Shown one piece after another: positions 42,565 to 52,185 of a stretch of DNA of 64,000 bases. The position numbers and the translations under genes are program-made. The notes below the pieces were generated by a model, which was given only the letters and a program-made list of their open reading frames with translations, did not search any database and was not told the DNA's origin. The stretch is from assembly GCF_030295425.1 (NCBI RefSeq), contig NZ_AP027081.1:1116001-1180000 (forward strand). The letters are read 5' to 3'. Positions within the stretch are counted from its first letter, which is position 1, and each line of letters begins with the position of its first letter. The DNA comes from Mesoterricola sediminis (lineage in GTDB: Bacteria > Acidobacteriota > Holophagae > Holophagales > Holophagaceae).

Positions 42565-43319
42565 TCCGCCTCCCGGGGCGCGTTCCCGGCGCGGATCGCG
42601 TGGCCGAGAATCCGGCTCCAGCCCCTGACGCCGGGCAGGTGCCGGCCGCGGAAGCCAAGGTATTCCACAGGGCACGAACTCCTCTGCTTCCAATAATCCT
42701 CCGCGGCCCGGTGGTCGCACCAGGGGTCATCCTCCCCGTTGAAGATGGTGAGGGGGCCTTGGATTCCTTCTGGCCGATGAGGGTCGAGGGTTCGCAGGCA
42801 ATGGAGATCCTTTTCGATTCTTGACCGCATCTCTTCGAAAACCCAGGGATCCACGCCGGAACCCGCGTGGGCGGCCTCCCTGGCGAGGAGGGTGGCAATC
42901 CAGGACGGAGCGTCATCCAGGCTGTTCCGCAGGGTCCGTGGATCCGGAACCGCGACCAGAACGACGCGGCGGAAGGAGTGGCCCAGCAGGGCTTCGCAGA
43001 TTCGGGCGATCTGGAAGGCGATATAGCCTCCGAAGCTCGCCCCCAGGAGAACCGCACCGTCCATCAGGTGCGGTTTCAGGTCCTGGGCGAAGCCCATGCA
43101 AAGGCGATCGAATTCGCGAGGGGAAGACCCGTGGCTGTCGGGGTAATCGGCGGCCACCAGCCCACAACCGGCAGGCAGCATTCCGAGCATGGACCTGGAA
43201 GCCAGGGCAAAGCTTCCAGCATGGGGAAGGTGGATGACGGGGCCGGTTCCGCACGCAGCCCTGATCTCAATCCAGCGCGGGCCATCCGGGTGCTTCGGGG
43301 GTTCATCTTCATGCAGCAT
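42489..43319 (-). CDS. Type II thioesterase (alpha/beta hydrolase) of the NRPS cluster
   Basis: The 276-residue protein has LPHAGSFALASRS near residue 31, the nucleophile elbow GASFGGYIAFQIA (Ser95), an Asp-containing GEDDPWC and a late His in GRHLPGVRGW, the layout of editing thioesterases (RifR/SrfAD type) that clear blocked carrier proteins. Because the NRPS lacks its own thioesterase, this protein could also take part in release. It is the last gene of the leftward operon, 7 bp after the LysE gene. Confidence 0.85.
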   Translation of the reverse strand: MLHEDEPPKHPDGPRWIEIRAACGTGPVIHLPHAGSFALASRSMLGMLPAGCGLVAADYPDSHGSSPREFDRLCMGFAQDLKPHLMDGAVLLGASFGGYIAFQIARICEALLGHSFRRVVLVAVPDPRTLRNSLDDAPSWIATLLAREAAHAGSGVDPWVFEEMRSRIEKDLHCLRTLDPHRPEGIQGPLTIFNGEDDPWCDHRAAEDYWKQRSSCPVEYLGFRGRHLPGVRGWSRILGHAIRAGNAPREADQSALAPPSHASTAPVVHRASSVSR

Positions 43320-43326
43320 GCTTCCC

Positions 43327-43950
43327 CTAGGTCAAGGCCAGCTTCACGGCGAAAAAGACCAGGAGACTCGCGCTCAGGGCCTCGATGGCCTTCCAGTGGT
43401 CTTCATAAACCTTGCGCGAGGCGGGATGTGCGAACACAAGCGCGACCAGGGCAAACCAACCCAGGGTCAACACGAAGATCACTACTCCGTATGCTGAAAG
43501 CGTGGCCAGGCCGGCTTCGGTCGCCATGATCTGGGAGAAGACGGAGACATAGAACAGTGTCACGTAGGGGTTGAACAAGTCGACCAGAAACCCGTTCCGG
43601 AAGCAACCGCCGGATGGCGGCCGGCTCGATCCCGGCTTTCCGGAGGCGGGGGCGGATAGAAGGCCTCGTGTGAGCTTGAGGGCCATCCAGAGGATATAGG
43701 CGACCCCCATCCACTTGACGACCCCGAACAGGAAGGGATGCTTGGCAAAGATCCGGTAGGATCCGTACATGGCCAGGGCGACGTGGACCATGATTCCCGA
43801 AGTAATGCCCAGGGCGGTCATCAGACCGAATCTCAGGCCGCATTCCAAGGATGTCCTGGATACCAAGGCGAAATTGAGCCCTGGGACGATCAGGACCGCG
43901 CCATTGGCGACCACCAGCGCGATCACGTTGCCTGGAATCCCTTCAAGCAT
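43327..43950 (-). CDS. LysE-family exporter
   Basis: The 207-residue membrane protein has about six hydrophobic helices and the LysE/RhtB N-terminal signature (ANGAVLIVPGLNFALVSRTS, GLRFGLMTALGITSGIMVHV) plus NGFLVDLFNPYVTLFYVSVF. Members export amino acids and small derivatives. Its start overlaps the MFS stop by 8 bp, so it is co-translated with the cluster and may export an amino-acid-like product or precursor. Confidence 0.9.
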   Translation of the reverse strand: MLEGIPGNVIALVVANGAVLIVPGLNFALVSRTSLECGLRFGLMTALGITSGIMVHVALAMYGSYRIFAKHPFLFGVVKWMGVAYILWMALKLTRGLLSAPASGKPGSSRPPSGGCFRNGFLVDLFNPYVTLFYVSVFSQIMATEAGLATLSAYGVVIFVLTLGWFALVALVFAHPASRKVYEDHWKAIEALSASLLVFFAVKLALT

Positions 43951-45169
43951 GTTGCCCCCTGCGGGACAACGTCAACCTGAAGACCAGCAGCATGAGCGCC
44001 GAGACCAGGAAGATGAACAGGGGCAGCTGGAGCAGCGTCCCGTCATGCATGTGCCCCATCATGCCGGTGAAAGCCGCGATGACGAGGTAGTACCCGAACC
44101 CGAACAAGGATGCTGCGGTCCCGGCGAAGCGACCGTACGGCTCCAGGGCCTGGCTCAGGCAGTTGGGTATGACCATCGTTATACCTGTCATCACCACGGT
44201 CACCCAGAGCAGGCTTTGGGCGACTGCCAGCCGGGACGCGACCGGCGAGATCCAGGCGAAACGCGTTCCGAGAAGGAAGGCCAGTGATCCGAAAAGCATC
44301 AGCCCGATGCCCCACTGGATGATCCGGCGGCCCGCCAATTTCTTCTCGTGCAAGCGGCGGGAAATCCATCCGCCCAGGGCCAAGGGCAGGCAGATGAAGA
44401 AGGCCATCAGGCCGAAGGAGGCCGCCGGCAAAGACAACCCGTTGATGAAGAAGAAGGGTGCCTCCGCGTAGTAGCCGAAGATGATTCCGTTGACCGCACC
44501 GACCATGAAAGCGTACCCCAGCGTGACCGGATTCCGGACCATGGCACTTAGGCATTTCCTGTAGATCGCAATTCCGTTTACGTTACGGTCGATGGCGGGG
44601 TGCGTCTCGGGAAGACGGAAAACGATGGCGAGGGTCGTGAACAGGCCGAGCATGACCAATACCAGGAAGACACGGTTCCAATGGAAGAATTGGGTCGTCA
44701 GGCCGCCGATGACAGGGCCGATGCCGGGTGCGAAGGCCATGGCCATGCTGATCGTCGAGAAGACCCGACCGCGGTCCTCGGGACGAATCGCGTCCCGCGC
44801 CACCGCCTGGCCCAGGACCGAACCCACGCTCGCCCCAAATGCCTGGATGAGACGCGTGAACAGGAGCATGTGGATGCTCCGTGTGAGGTAGCAGCCGATG
44901 CAGGCCAGGATGTACACGGAGAATCCGGCCACGAGGCAAGGCTTGCGTCCGTACCGGTCGGAGATGGTACCCCAGACCAGCACCCCGAGGGCGAATCCGA
45001 TGAGGTAGATGGTGAGCGTGTATTCGGAAAGGCTTTCGCTGGTGGCGAAATCGATGGCCAGCTGGGGCAGGGAAGGGGCGTAGATCGTCTCGCTCAGCTG
45101 TGGCAAGGCGACAATCAAGGTCAGCACGAAAAGGGAAACCGTGAGGCGTTTGGCTGTCAATTCATCCAT
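43943..45169 (-). CDS. Bcr/CflA-type MFS exporter
   Basis: The 408-residue protein has twelve predicted helices, the MFS motif GTISDRYGRKPCLVAG between helices 2 and 3, and the drug-efflux motif in FAPGIGPVIGGLTTQF. It resembles the Bcr/CflA drug-efflux subfamily. It starts 4 bp after the NRPS stop, so it probably exports, and confers self-resistance to, the NRPS product. Confidence 0.9.
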   Translation of the reverse strand: MDELTAKRLTVSLFVLTLIVALPQLSETIYAPSLPQLAIDFATSESLSEYTLTIYLIGFALGVLVWGTISDRYGRKPCLVAGFSVYILACIGCYLTRSIHMLLFTRLIQAFGASVGSVLGQAVARDAIRPEDRGRVFSTISMAMAFAPGIGPVIGGLTTQFFHWNRVFLVLVMLGLFTTLAIVFRLPETHPAIDRNVNGIAIYRKCLSAMVRNPVTLGYAFMVGAVNGIIFGYYAEAPFFFINGLSLPAASFGLMAFFICLPLALGGWISRRLHEKKLAGRRIIQWGIGLMLFGSLAFLLGTRFAWISPVASRLAVAQSLLWVTVVMTGITMVIPNCLSQALEPYGRFAGTAASLFGFGYYLVIAAFTGMMGHMHDGTLLQLPLFIFLVSALMLLVFRLTLSRRGQHA

Positions 45170-45173
45170 CCAG

Positions 45174-48100
45174 TCAGGGAATTTTCAATTCAGAGGGGAG
45201 GTCCGCAGTCGTGGCGCCGGCCAGGAGAGAGACTTCCCGGATGCTTGCGTTCAGGATGAAATCCCGGATGGTCATTCCGGCTCCGAAGCGCTTGTTGATC
45301 CTGGATACGATCTGGGGAATGTGGAGGGAATGGCCGCCGAGATTGAAGAAGTTCTCGGTCACGCTGATTCCCTTCACCGTGAGCACCTCTTCCCAAATGG
45401 CCTGGATTTCGGCCTCGACCCGGTTTCCCGGCGTCTCGTGACAGGCGGTGGCCATGCCGAAACGCTGATCGGGCGCAGGGAGGCGCTTGCGATCGACCTT
45501 CCTGTTTTGGGTGAGGGGAAAGGAGTCCAGCACGACGAAGGCGGTGGGAATCGCGGCGGAAGGCAGTTTGCTCTTCAGGAAGCTGCGGAACGCCTCGGCA
45601 TCCAATTCGGCCTCTCCACCAGCAGCGCCGGAACGGAGGACCAGGTACGCGGCGATCTGCGGCTGGTGGCGGTCGCCGGTCAGATGGCAGACGGCCGCCT
45701 CCACCCAGGGATGCCGGGTGAGGTGATATTCGATATCGCCCAGTTCGATGCGGTTTCCCCGGATTTTTACCTGGTAATCGGACCGCCCGCAGAAGACTAG
45801 GTTGCCCTCGTGATTCCATCTGGCCAGGTCCCCGGTCTCGTAGCAGGCGCCCCCTTCCCATGGGTGGAAAGCACGCCCAGTGAGCTCGGGCTTGCGCCAG
45901 TACCCCAAGGCCACGCCCTGGCCGGTCAGGTGTAGCTTTCCGATGACCCCGACCGGTACGGGATTCCGGGCAGCATCCAGGATATGGCACTGGGTGTTGG
46001 CGATGGGGCGCCCGATGTGCACATGGGAGCTCCGGCTCAGGTCGGCGGCCGTGGACCAGATGGTCGTTTCGGTGGGTCCATACAGGTTCCAGACGCGAAA
46101 CCCCTTCGCCTGCATCTTCCCGAGCAGAGCAGGAGGGAGCGCCTCACCGCCGCAAAGCGCCGATGTTTCCTGGCGGGGAAAGATGTGGTCGATGATGTGC
46201 ATCCAGATCGTAGGCGTCGCCTGCATCAGCGTCGGCTGCTCGCGGTTGAAGAGATTGGCCAGGGCGACGGGGTTGCGAGCAGTCTCCTGGTCGCAGAGGG
46301 TTATTTCCGCACCGGCAAGCAGGGTGCAGAAGATCTCCAGACCGAAGATGTCGAAGCTGACGGTGGTGATGCTCAACATCCGCTGCTTCCGGTGGAAGCC
46401 CAGCCGTTCGATCATGTCCTCGCAGAAGTTGACCAGGTTGGCCTGGGTGATCATCACCCCTTTGGGATTTCCGGTCGTTCCCGACGTATAGAGGATATAG
46501 GCAAGGTCGTCTGCCGCGGCGCACCTCGCCTGCCCACCTTCGATTCCCCGGCGGTCCGGGCCGGCGCCGTCCGGGCCATCCAGGCAGAGGACCTTGAGGT
46601 CCTCCCTCCTCCCCTGCCCGGGGTTCCTGGCTTCGGCCAGTTGATGGGCCAGAGGAAGGAGCGCTGTTTCGGTGACCAGGGCATCCAGGTCGGCATCGGC
46701 AACCATGTAAGCAAGGCGCTCTGCCGGATAATCCGGGTCAAGCGGAACGTAACATTGGCCTTCGGAGATGATGGCCAGGATGGATGTCACCAAGCCCACC
46801 GAGCGATTGAGCAGGATGCCGATCCGCTCCTGCCGGCCCCCGTCCCGTGGGAGGCGCGCGCAGATGTGGGCGACGCGCTCCGCCAGTTCGGGATACGTCA
46901 ACGGCAGGGTGCCTGCGACAAGGGCCGGCCCAGCCTCCTCCCGGCCCCTCTGGAGGGCCTCCTGGATCCATTCCTGCAGGGTCTCACGCAGGAGAGGCCG
47001 CTGGGGCCCTTCGGCAAGCCTCGCAATCATCGCGAGCTCACCCTCCGAGAGGAAGCCAAGGTTTGCCAGCGGTACGCTGTCATTTTCTACGCACGCCGAG
47101 AGGAAGCGCTCGAAGTTCGCGATCAGCCGGAGGATCGTTCCTTGGTCGAACAGCTCGCAGGCGTAATCGAGCTGGACGAAGAGGCCATCCGCGTTCTCTC
47201 CGAAATTCCAGACCATGTCGAACATCGATGTTCCGGTCTGGACTTGCATGCGGCTTACGGCAATCCCCGGTAAGGGAGGGAGCAGCTCCTCGTCGGCATT
47301 CTGAAGAATGACCATGATCTGGAACAGGGGGTTCCGGTTCAGAGACCGGTCGGCATGGGCCTGCTCGACAATCCAATCGAACGGAACATCCTGGTTCGCA
47401 TAGGCATCCAGACATCCGCCCTTGACCCCCTGCAGGAGCTCCTGGAAGGAGGTGCTGGATTGCAGGCGAGTCCGGATGGGAAGGGTGTTGACGAAAAATC
47501 CGGTCACGTTCTCGAGCTCGCGCCTGTTGCGCCCGGCGAGGGCTGTGCCGAGGACCATATCCGTCGACCCGGTGTAGCGATGGATCAACCCGTTCAGGCA
47601 GGCCATCACGAGCATGAAGGGGGTGACCCCGGCCTGCCTGCAGTAGGCCTTGAGCCTCCCATGCCAGTCGAGCCCTGGGAATGCATGGGAAATCCGCTGA
47701 CCCGCATGGGTGGCTACCGCCTGGCGAGGGAAATCGGTCGGGTAATTGAATTCCTCGTAACCCTGGAGCGCCCCCTTCCAATACGTCAGCTGGTTTTCCA
47801 GGCCGCTCGCGGCCTGGTATTCCTTCTGATGATTGGCAATATCCAGAAGCTGATAGGTCAGATGGGGCAGGACGACGGGTTGCCCCTCATCACCGAGGCA
47901 GTTGTAGGCCCTGAAGAGTTCTTTCAGGATAAGGCCCTCGGACCAAGCATCTGTAATTATGTTGTGCTTTGCAAATGCAAGGACGCAACCGGCACCGAGG
48001 GGCAGGGACGGATTCTCCCCCCGGAGGGCGATCAGGCGAATCCGCACCGGGGGACGGGCTCCCAGATTGAAGGGATGTCGGCATAGTTCCGTCAAAAGGG

Positions 48101-51100
48101 TGTCGAGTTCGTCGGTCTCCGCGGTCATCCGGCAGTAATCAAGCTGTCCAAGGCCGCAGGCGTGCCGGTCGAGAACCTGCTGGAAAGGGACTCCATCGAC
48201 GGACGTGAACAGGGTGCGGAAGGTCTCATGGCGCTGGACCATGAGATCAAGCGCTTCCTCCATCCGGTCAAGGTCCACCACGCCCTGGAGATGGAGCGCG
48301 AGCGGCAGGTTGTAGCTGACATCGGTGCTGTCGAACTGCTCCAGGTACCAGAGCCGTTCCTGGGAATGGGTCAGGCGTCCGCGCCTGCTCGGCGAGACCA
48401 CGATCTCCGGCCGCCCCGCCCCGGCGAATCCGGCCCCTTGAACCCGCTCGGCCAAGGCCGCCACCGTCGGATTCTCGAAGACATCCTTCGTGCTAATCCG
48501 GGCCTTCCCCTTGTAGAGCTCCGTCATGCGCGCGGCGATCTGGGTCGCAGTCAGGGAATGGCCGCCGAGGTTGAAGAAGTCGTCGAAAATACCGACATCA
48601 CCGCGATCCAGGACGGACATGAAGACCTTCCGGATTTCCGCTTCCTCCCGGTTGCGCGGGGGAACATGGCCGGTAGTCTCGGGCCCGCTGGCCGGCGCAG
48701 GCAGGCAGCTGCGATCGATTTTCCCGTGGGCGTTGAGTCTGAACGCGTCCACGCGCATGAGGCTGTCAGGCACGACGCCTGGATGCAGATATTGCTTCAG
48801 ATGCTGAGACAATCCGTCCATGAACTGGACAGGATCACCAGGTTGGGCACAGGTGAAGTATCCGGCCAGTCGCTTGTTCGCATCGGTCCCGTAGGCGACC
48901 ACCACCGACCCGGTGACGCCCTGATACTGGTTCATCAATGTCTCGATTTCCTGGGTCTCGATGCGGATTCCCCGGACTTTCACCTGATGGTCGACCCGGC
49001 CGAGGAACTCGACCTGGCCATCCGGTGTCCACATGCCCAGGTCCCCAGTGCGGTAGACGCGACGTGCCCTTCCGTCCAGGTTCAGGGTGATGAATTTCGC
49101 GGCCGTCAATTCGTCCGCGTTGAGGTAACCGCGCGCAAGCCCCGCACCACCGATGCAGATCTCGCCAGGTATGCCGATCGGAACGGGCCTTAACATTTCA
49201 TCGATGATGTAGAACTGGTAATTCAGCAAGGGCCTGCCGATGCAGCTTTCGGAGGTTCCAGGGGCATAAATCGCCAGGCTTGCACCGATTGTCGTCTCGG
49301 TCGGGCCATAGCCGTTGATCAAGGTTCGCCCCCTGGACCATTCGTCCATCATTCTGCGTTGGGGGCGATCGCCCATGACGACGAGGGTCCTGAGCGCCGG
49401 TAGGTCTCTTTCGGGCAACAGACCAAGAACGCTGGGGGTCAGGGTCGCCAAACTGATGGCGTGTTCAGAAAGGTATTCCACCATCTCATCCGCTCGAGTC
49501 TGGATCCCTTCGGGCGCCAGGTAAAGAGTGGCGCCCGTCAGGAGTGCACCGTAGATGTCCCAGCCGGCGGCGTCGAAGCCGATGGACGCGACGCAGAGAA
49601 CGCGTTGGCCCGGTCCCAGGCTGCATACCTCCAGGGCCCCCTGGACGAGGTTGACCACGTTCCGGTGTTCGATCATCACCCCCTTGGGCCTGCCGGTGGA
49701 ACCCGAGGTGAAGACGATGTAGGCAAGGTCCCCAGGCTGGTTCGTGCCCTGTGTCGCTGCCTGCCGCTGCAAATCCTGCATCGCGACGAGCATCTCCTCC
49801 AGGAGAAGCACGCTCCGGCCCTTCAAAAGCTCTGCGTGCCGGGCGAGGAAGGCGCCATCGCAAAGCATGATCTCGGGTGCCGCCTCCTGGATGATTTCTT
49901 GGATGCGCATGGGGGGGTAGGCGGGATCGACGGGGACGTAGCAGGCCCCGACCCGGATGATGGCAAGAAGGGCGGCGACGAGGTCCACCGATTTGCCGAT
50001 GCAGATTCCGACCCGGGCACCCCTTAACCTTGGATGGCAGAACGACATATAGCCGGCCATACGTTCAGACAACCATGCGACTTCGCGGTAACTATGGGTC
50101 CCAGCGGCGTCGACCACGGCAGGATGGTCCGGCTGAAGCCCAACGATTCCGTCGAATCGTCGGTCTATCGTCTGGGGGCCTTCGCAATCCTTCGGGGTCC
50201 GGTTGAAGTCCACGAGGACCCGCCGCAGCTCATCTTCGGCCAGATAGGGGCATGAAGGGTCGGTAATGATGGCCTTCAGGTGATCCAGAGCGTTCCGGTG
50301 AGCCTCCTTGAAGCAGTGCAGCTGGAGTTCCTTCCCTTGGGGATCCACGTCCAGGCATCCACACATCTCGATGCACTCGAAGATCGCTCCGTCCCTGGGC
50401 AGGATGACCCGAATACGCTCCCCTAGCCGGTCTTCAAGGTCCTCCTGGGCCATCCATCGAACCCTGCACCGGGCTCCATCCGCAGGCGGAAAATGGGGGT
50501 CCAGCGCGATGGGGATCTGGCCGCAATCCGCGATCCGGTAGCTGCCGAGAAGGTCATAGATCCGGCAGGCCAGTTCCTCCATGTCCAGGCAGTCCAGTTC
50601 GTCGAAGCTCGCGCGAGAGAAACATGACCCGCTGCCCATATCCGTTCCGACCAGGGTTTCGAGCGCGTGCTCCCGCGACAGGCGGATGATGCAGTCCACA
50701 AGCTGCTCCTGTAGGGCCGCGAGTACCCCTTGGGCCTCGTCTCGCGCCGCCGCCGCAACAGGGGCCAGATGGCCCGTTACGCCGCCGTGCAGGTACTGCC
50801 AGCCCATCGAAACGCTGCCTTCCGAAGCGCATTCATCCCCTTCAAACCATCCGGGCATGGATGAGGCCAGGATCAGGCGGGTCCGCCCCCGCAATCCAGG
50901 CGCAGGACCGCCCAGGAGGACATCGATATCCTCCTGGGCGGCAATGGATGGATAGACGCTTGCTCCGAAGCAGGCAATCCCGGATTCCGAGCAAAGTTCA
51001 GCTAGGGCCGTGGAATCAGATAGGACTCTGACCTCATGCCCCAGCATGGAGATCTTTTCGACCCATTCATGAAACAAGGTCTGCTCGCAAAAAAAATTGA

Positions 51101-51158
51101 TGCACAGTTTGTCCAACAAAGACTCCTTCAGCCATGGGCTGACCGGCAGGCCATCCAT
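45174..51158 (-). CDS. Two-module nonribosomal peptide synthetase (FT-like-A-PCP-C-A-PCP)
   Basis: The 1994-residue protein has an N-terminal ~330-residue part resembling a formyltransferase fold but lacking its catalytic residues. A1 (~330-830) has FTSGSTGRPKG and NGYGPTETTIG. PCP1 has FFNLGGHSLTATQ (~861). The C domain has KHNIITDAWSEG (~1063), keeping the second His but not the first. A2 (~1375-1880) has YTSGTTGNPKG and NLYGPTETTIW, with the ten-residue code reading DILQLGLIWK, a known glycine code. PCP2 has FFNLGGHSLHIPQ (~1936). The A1 code reads about DAWTVMGIGK, aromatic-like but unsure. There is no thioesterase, reductase or epimerase domain. ATG 51158 is chosen; TTG 51116 with AAGGAG is an alternative. 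Confidence 0.9.
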   Translation of the reverse strand: MDGLPVSPWLKESLLDKLCINFFCEQTLFHEWVEKISMLGHEVRVLSDSTALAELCSESGIACFGASVYPSIAAQEDIDVLLGGPAPGLRGRTRLILASSMPGWFEGDECASEGSVSMGWQYLHGGVTGHLAPVAAAARDEAQGVLAALQEQLVDCIIRLSREHALETLVGTDMGSGSCFSRASFDELDCLDMEELACRIYDLLGSYRIADCGQIPIALDPHFPPADGARCRVRWMAQEDLEDRLGERIRVILPRDGAIFECIEMCGCLDVDPQGKELQLHCFKEAHRNALDHLKAIITDPSCPYLAEDELRRVLVDFNRTPKDCEGPQTIDRRFDGIVGLQPDHPAVVDAAGTHSYREVAWLSERMAGYMSFCHPRLRGARVGICIGKSVDLVAALLAIIRVGACYVPVDPAYPPMRIQEIIQEAAPEIMLCDGAFLARHAELLKGRSVLLLEEMLVAMQDLQRQAATQGTNQPGDLAYIVFTSGSTGRPKGVMIEHRNVVNLVQGALEVCSLGPGQRVLCVASIGFDAAGWDIYGALLTGATLYLAPEGIQTRADEMVEYLSEHAISLATLTPSVLGLLPERDLPALRTLVVMGDRPQRRMMDEWSRGRTLINGYGPTETTIGASLAIYAPGTSESCIGRPLLNYQFYIIDEMLRPVPIGIPGEICIGGAGLARGYLNADELTAAKFITLNLDGRARRVYRTGDLGMWTPDGQVEFLGRVDHQVKVRGIRIETQEIETLMNQYQGVTGSVVVAYGTDANKRLAGYFTCAQPGDPVQFMDGLSQHLKQYLHPGVVPDSLMRVDAFRLNAHGKIDRSCLPAPASGPETTGHVPPRNREEAEIRKVFMSVLDRGDVGIFDDFFNLGGHSLTATQIAARMTELYKGKARISTKDVFENPTVAALAERVQGAGFAGAGRPEIVVSPSRRGRLTHSQERLWYLEQFDSTDVSYNLPLALHLQGVVDLDRMEEALDLMVQRHETFRTLFTSVDGVPFQQVLDRHACGLGQLDYCRMTAETDELDTLLTELCRHPFNLGARPPVRIRLIALRGENPSLPLGAGCVLAFAKHNIITDAWSEGLILKELFRAYNCLGDEGQPVVLPHLTYQLLDIANHQKEYQAASGLENQLTYWKGALQGYEEFNYPTDFPRQAVATHAGQRISHAFPGLDWHGRLKAYCRQAGVTPFMLVMACLNGLIHRYTGSTDMVLGTALAGRNRRELENVTGFFVNTLPIRTRLQSSTSFQELLQGVKGGCLDAYANQDVPFDWIVEQAHADRSLNRNPLFQIMVILQNADEELLPPLPGIAVSRMQVQTGTSMFDMVWNFGENADGLFVQLDYACELFDQGTILRLIANFERFLSACVENDSVPLANLGFLSEGELAMIARLAEGPQRPLLRETLQEWIQEALQRGREEAGPALVAGTLPLTYPELAERVAHICARLPRDGGRQERIGILLNRSVGLVTSILAIISEGQCYVPLDPDYPAERLAYMVADADLDALVTETALLPLAHQLAEARNPGQGRREDLKVLCLDGPDGAGPDRRGIEGGQARCAAADDLAYILYTSGTTGNPKGVMITQANLVNFCEDMIERLGFHRKQRMLSITTVSFDIFGLEIFCTLLAGAEITLCDQETARNPVALANLFNREQPTLMQATPTIWMHIIDHIFPRQETSALCGGEALPPALLGKMQAKGFRVWNLYGPTETTIWSTAADLSRSSHVHIGRPIANTQCHILDAARNPVPVGVIGKLHLTGQGVALGYWRKPELTGRAFHPWEGGACYETGDLARWNHEGNLVFCGRSDYQVKIRGNRIELGDIEYHLTRHPWVEAAVCHLTGDRHQPQIAAYLVLRSGAAGGEAELDAEAFRSFLKSKLPSAAIPTAFVVLDSFPLTQNRKVDRKRLPAPDQRFGMATACHETPGNRVEAEIQAIWEEVLTVKGISVTENFFNLGGHSLHIPQIVSRINKRFGAGMTIRDFILNASIREVSLLAGATTADLPSELKIP

Positions 51159-51168
51159 GCCCGCGTTT

Positions 51169-52134
51169 TTAGATGATTCCGTAATCAGCAAATGCCTTCC
51201 GGACCACCGGGTGCAACATCACCTCGGTCCTCCGCAGAAGGTCGATCATCTGCCGCGCGATGATATTCGTTTTGTCGATTCGCCCTTCAGTCCAGTTGCA
51301 ATGCGTATCCTGCAGGATGCGATCGATTGCCATCCCTTCATGCCCGAGGCTCTCCAGCACGGACCGGTCGAATTCCATCTGCAGCCAAGGCGCCAGGTAT
51401 CGATTGATCAGTTTCGGCAACAGGGCGCCGATGAGGCATTTCTGGTCTTCCTCCAGCCTTCCCCAGAAAAGCTTAAGGATCGATTCGAAAAGCAGGGAAT
51501 GGCGTCCTTCGTCCATCACATGGTCATGCATGATGTTGTAGAAAGTCCGGCAGACATCCCTGGCCTTGGCAACCGCGATGAGATCGTTGGTGAGCGCGTG
51601 CTCGGCTAGGGTGACGGCGATAAGTTCGAAATTTGCCACCTCGCCATTGGGCAGCGAGGAGCCAATCTCCTTGATCGCCGCAGATAACGCAGTCTCGGAG
51701 GGAAGCGGCAGGGCCTCTATTCCGGTCAGTTCCTTTACCTGCCGCATGAAGTCCATGGCAACGTACGCATGGTAGCTTTCATCGATGACCACGGACAACG
51801 CGTCCAGAGCCATGGCCTCCCCGAAATCGACAGCATACGTTTTCCTAAAGATTCTCAAGGCAATATTATTAATTATCTCTGTTTCAATTCTTGCTATGTC
51901 ATTCATGTATTTAAACAGGGACTGTGCTAAAATAAAGTTCTTCGCTTCGTCGCTGATATCCGTCAGGCCCGGATGGGAAAGAATTGGTTGTCTGGCTGGT
52001 GGGAAGATCCATCCGGGGCTGGATTCCTCGGATAAAACTCGTCGTGGCCGCGATCGCACCGAAGCCTGCTTCTCCCATCTGGGGATCATTGAGACGTAGG
52101 AGTTGGATTTCATTTGATTGAGTGTTTCTGGCAT
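51169..52134 (-). CDS. AurF/CmlI-like diiron N-oxygenase
   Basis: The 321-residue protein has the ligand pattern of the p-aminobenzoate N-oxygenase family: ARIETEIINNIAL, DALSVVIDESYHAYVAMDF (ExxH), VTLAEHALTND and the late MHDHVMDEGRHSLLF (DExxH). AurF and CmlI oxidise arylamines to nitro groups with a dinuclear iron centre. It lies between the PPTase and NRPS genes, 10 bp before the NRPS start, and probably modifies an amine on the precursor or carrier-bound substrate. GGAGGA precedes ATG 52134. The stretch around 51840-51960 is clearly AT-richer than its surroundings, a sign of transfer. Confidence 0.85.
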   Translation of the reverse strand: MPETLNQMKSNSYVSMIPRWEKQASVRSRPRRVLSEESSPGWIFPPARQPILSHPGLTDISDEAKNFILAQSLFKYMNDIARIETEIINNIALRIFRKTYAVDFGEAMALDALSVVIDESYHAYVAMDFMRQVKELTGIEALPLPSETALSAAIKEIGSSLPNGEVANFELIAVTLAEHALTNDLIAVAKARDVCRTFYNIMHDHVMDEGRHSLLFESILKLFWGRLEEDQKCLIGALLPKLINRYLAPWLQMEFDRSVLESLGHEGMAIDRILQDTHCNWTEGRIDKTNIIARQMIDLLRRTEVMLHPVVRKAFADYGII

Positions 52135-52185
52135 GCTGGATTCCTCCCACGTCAATTGGGACAATACGATTCCACGTTCCGTCCA

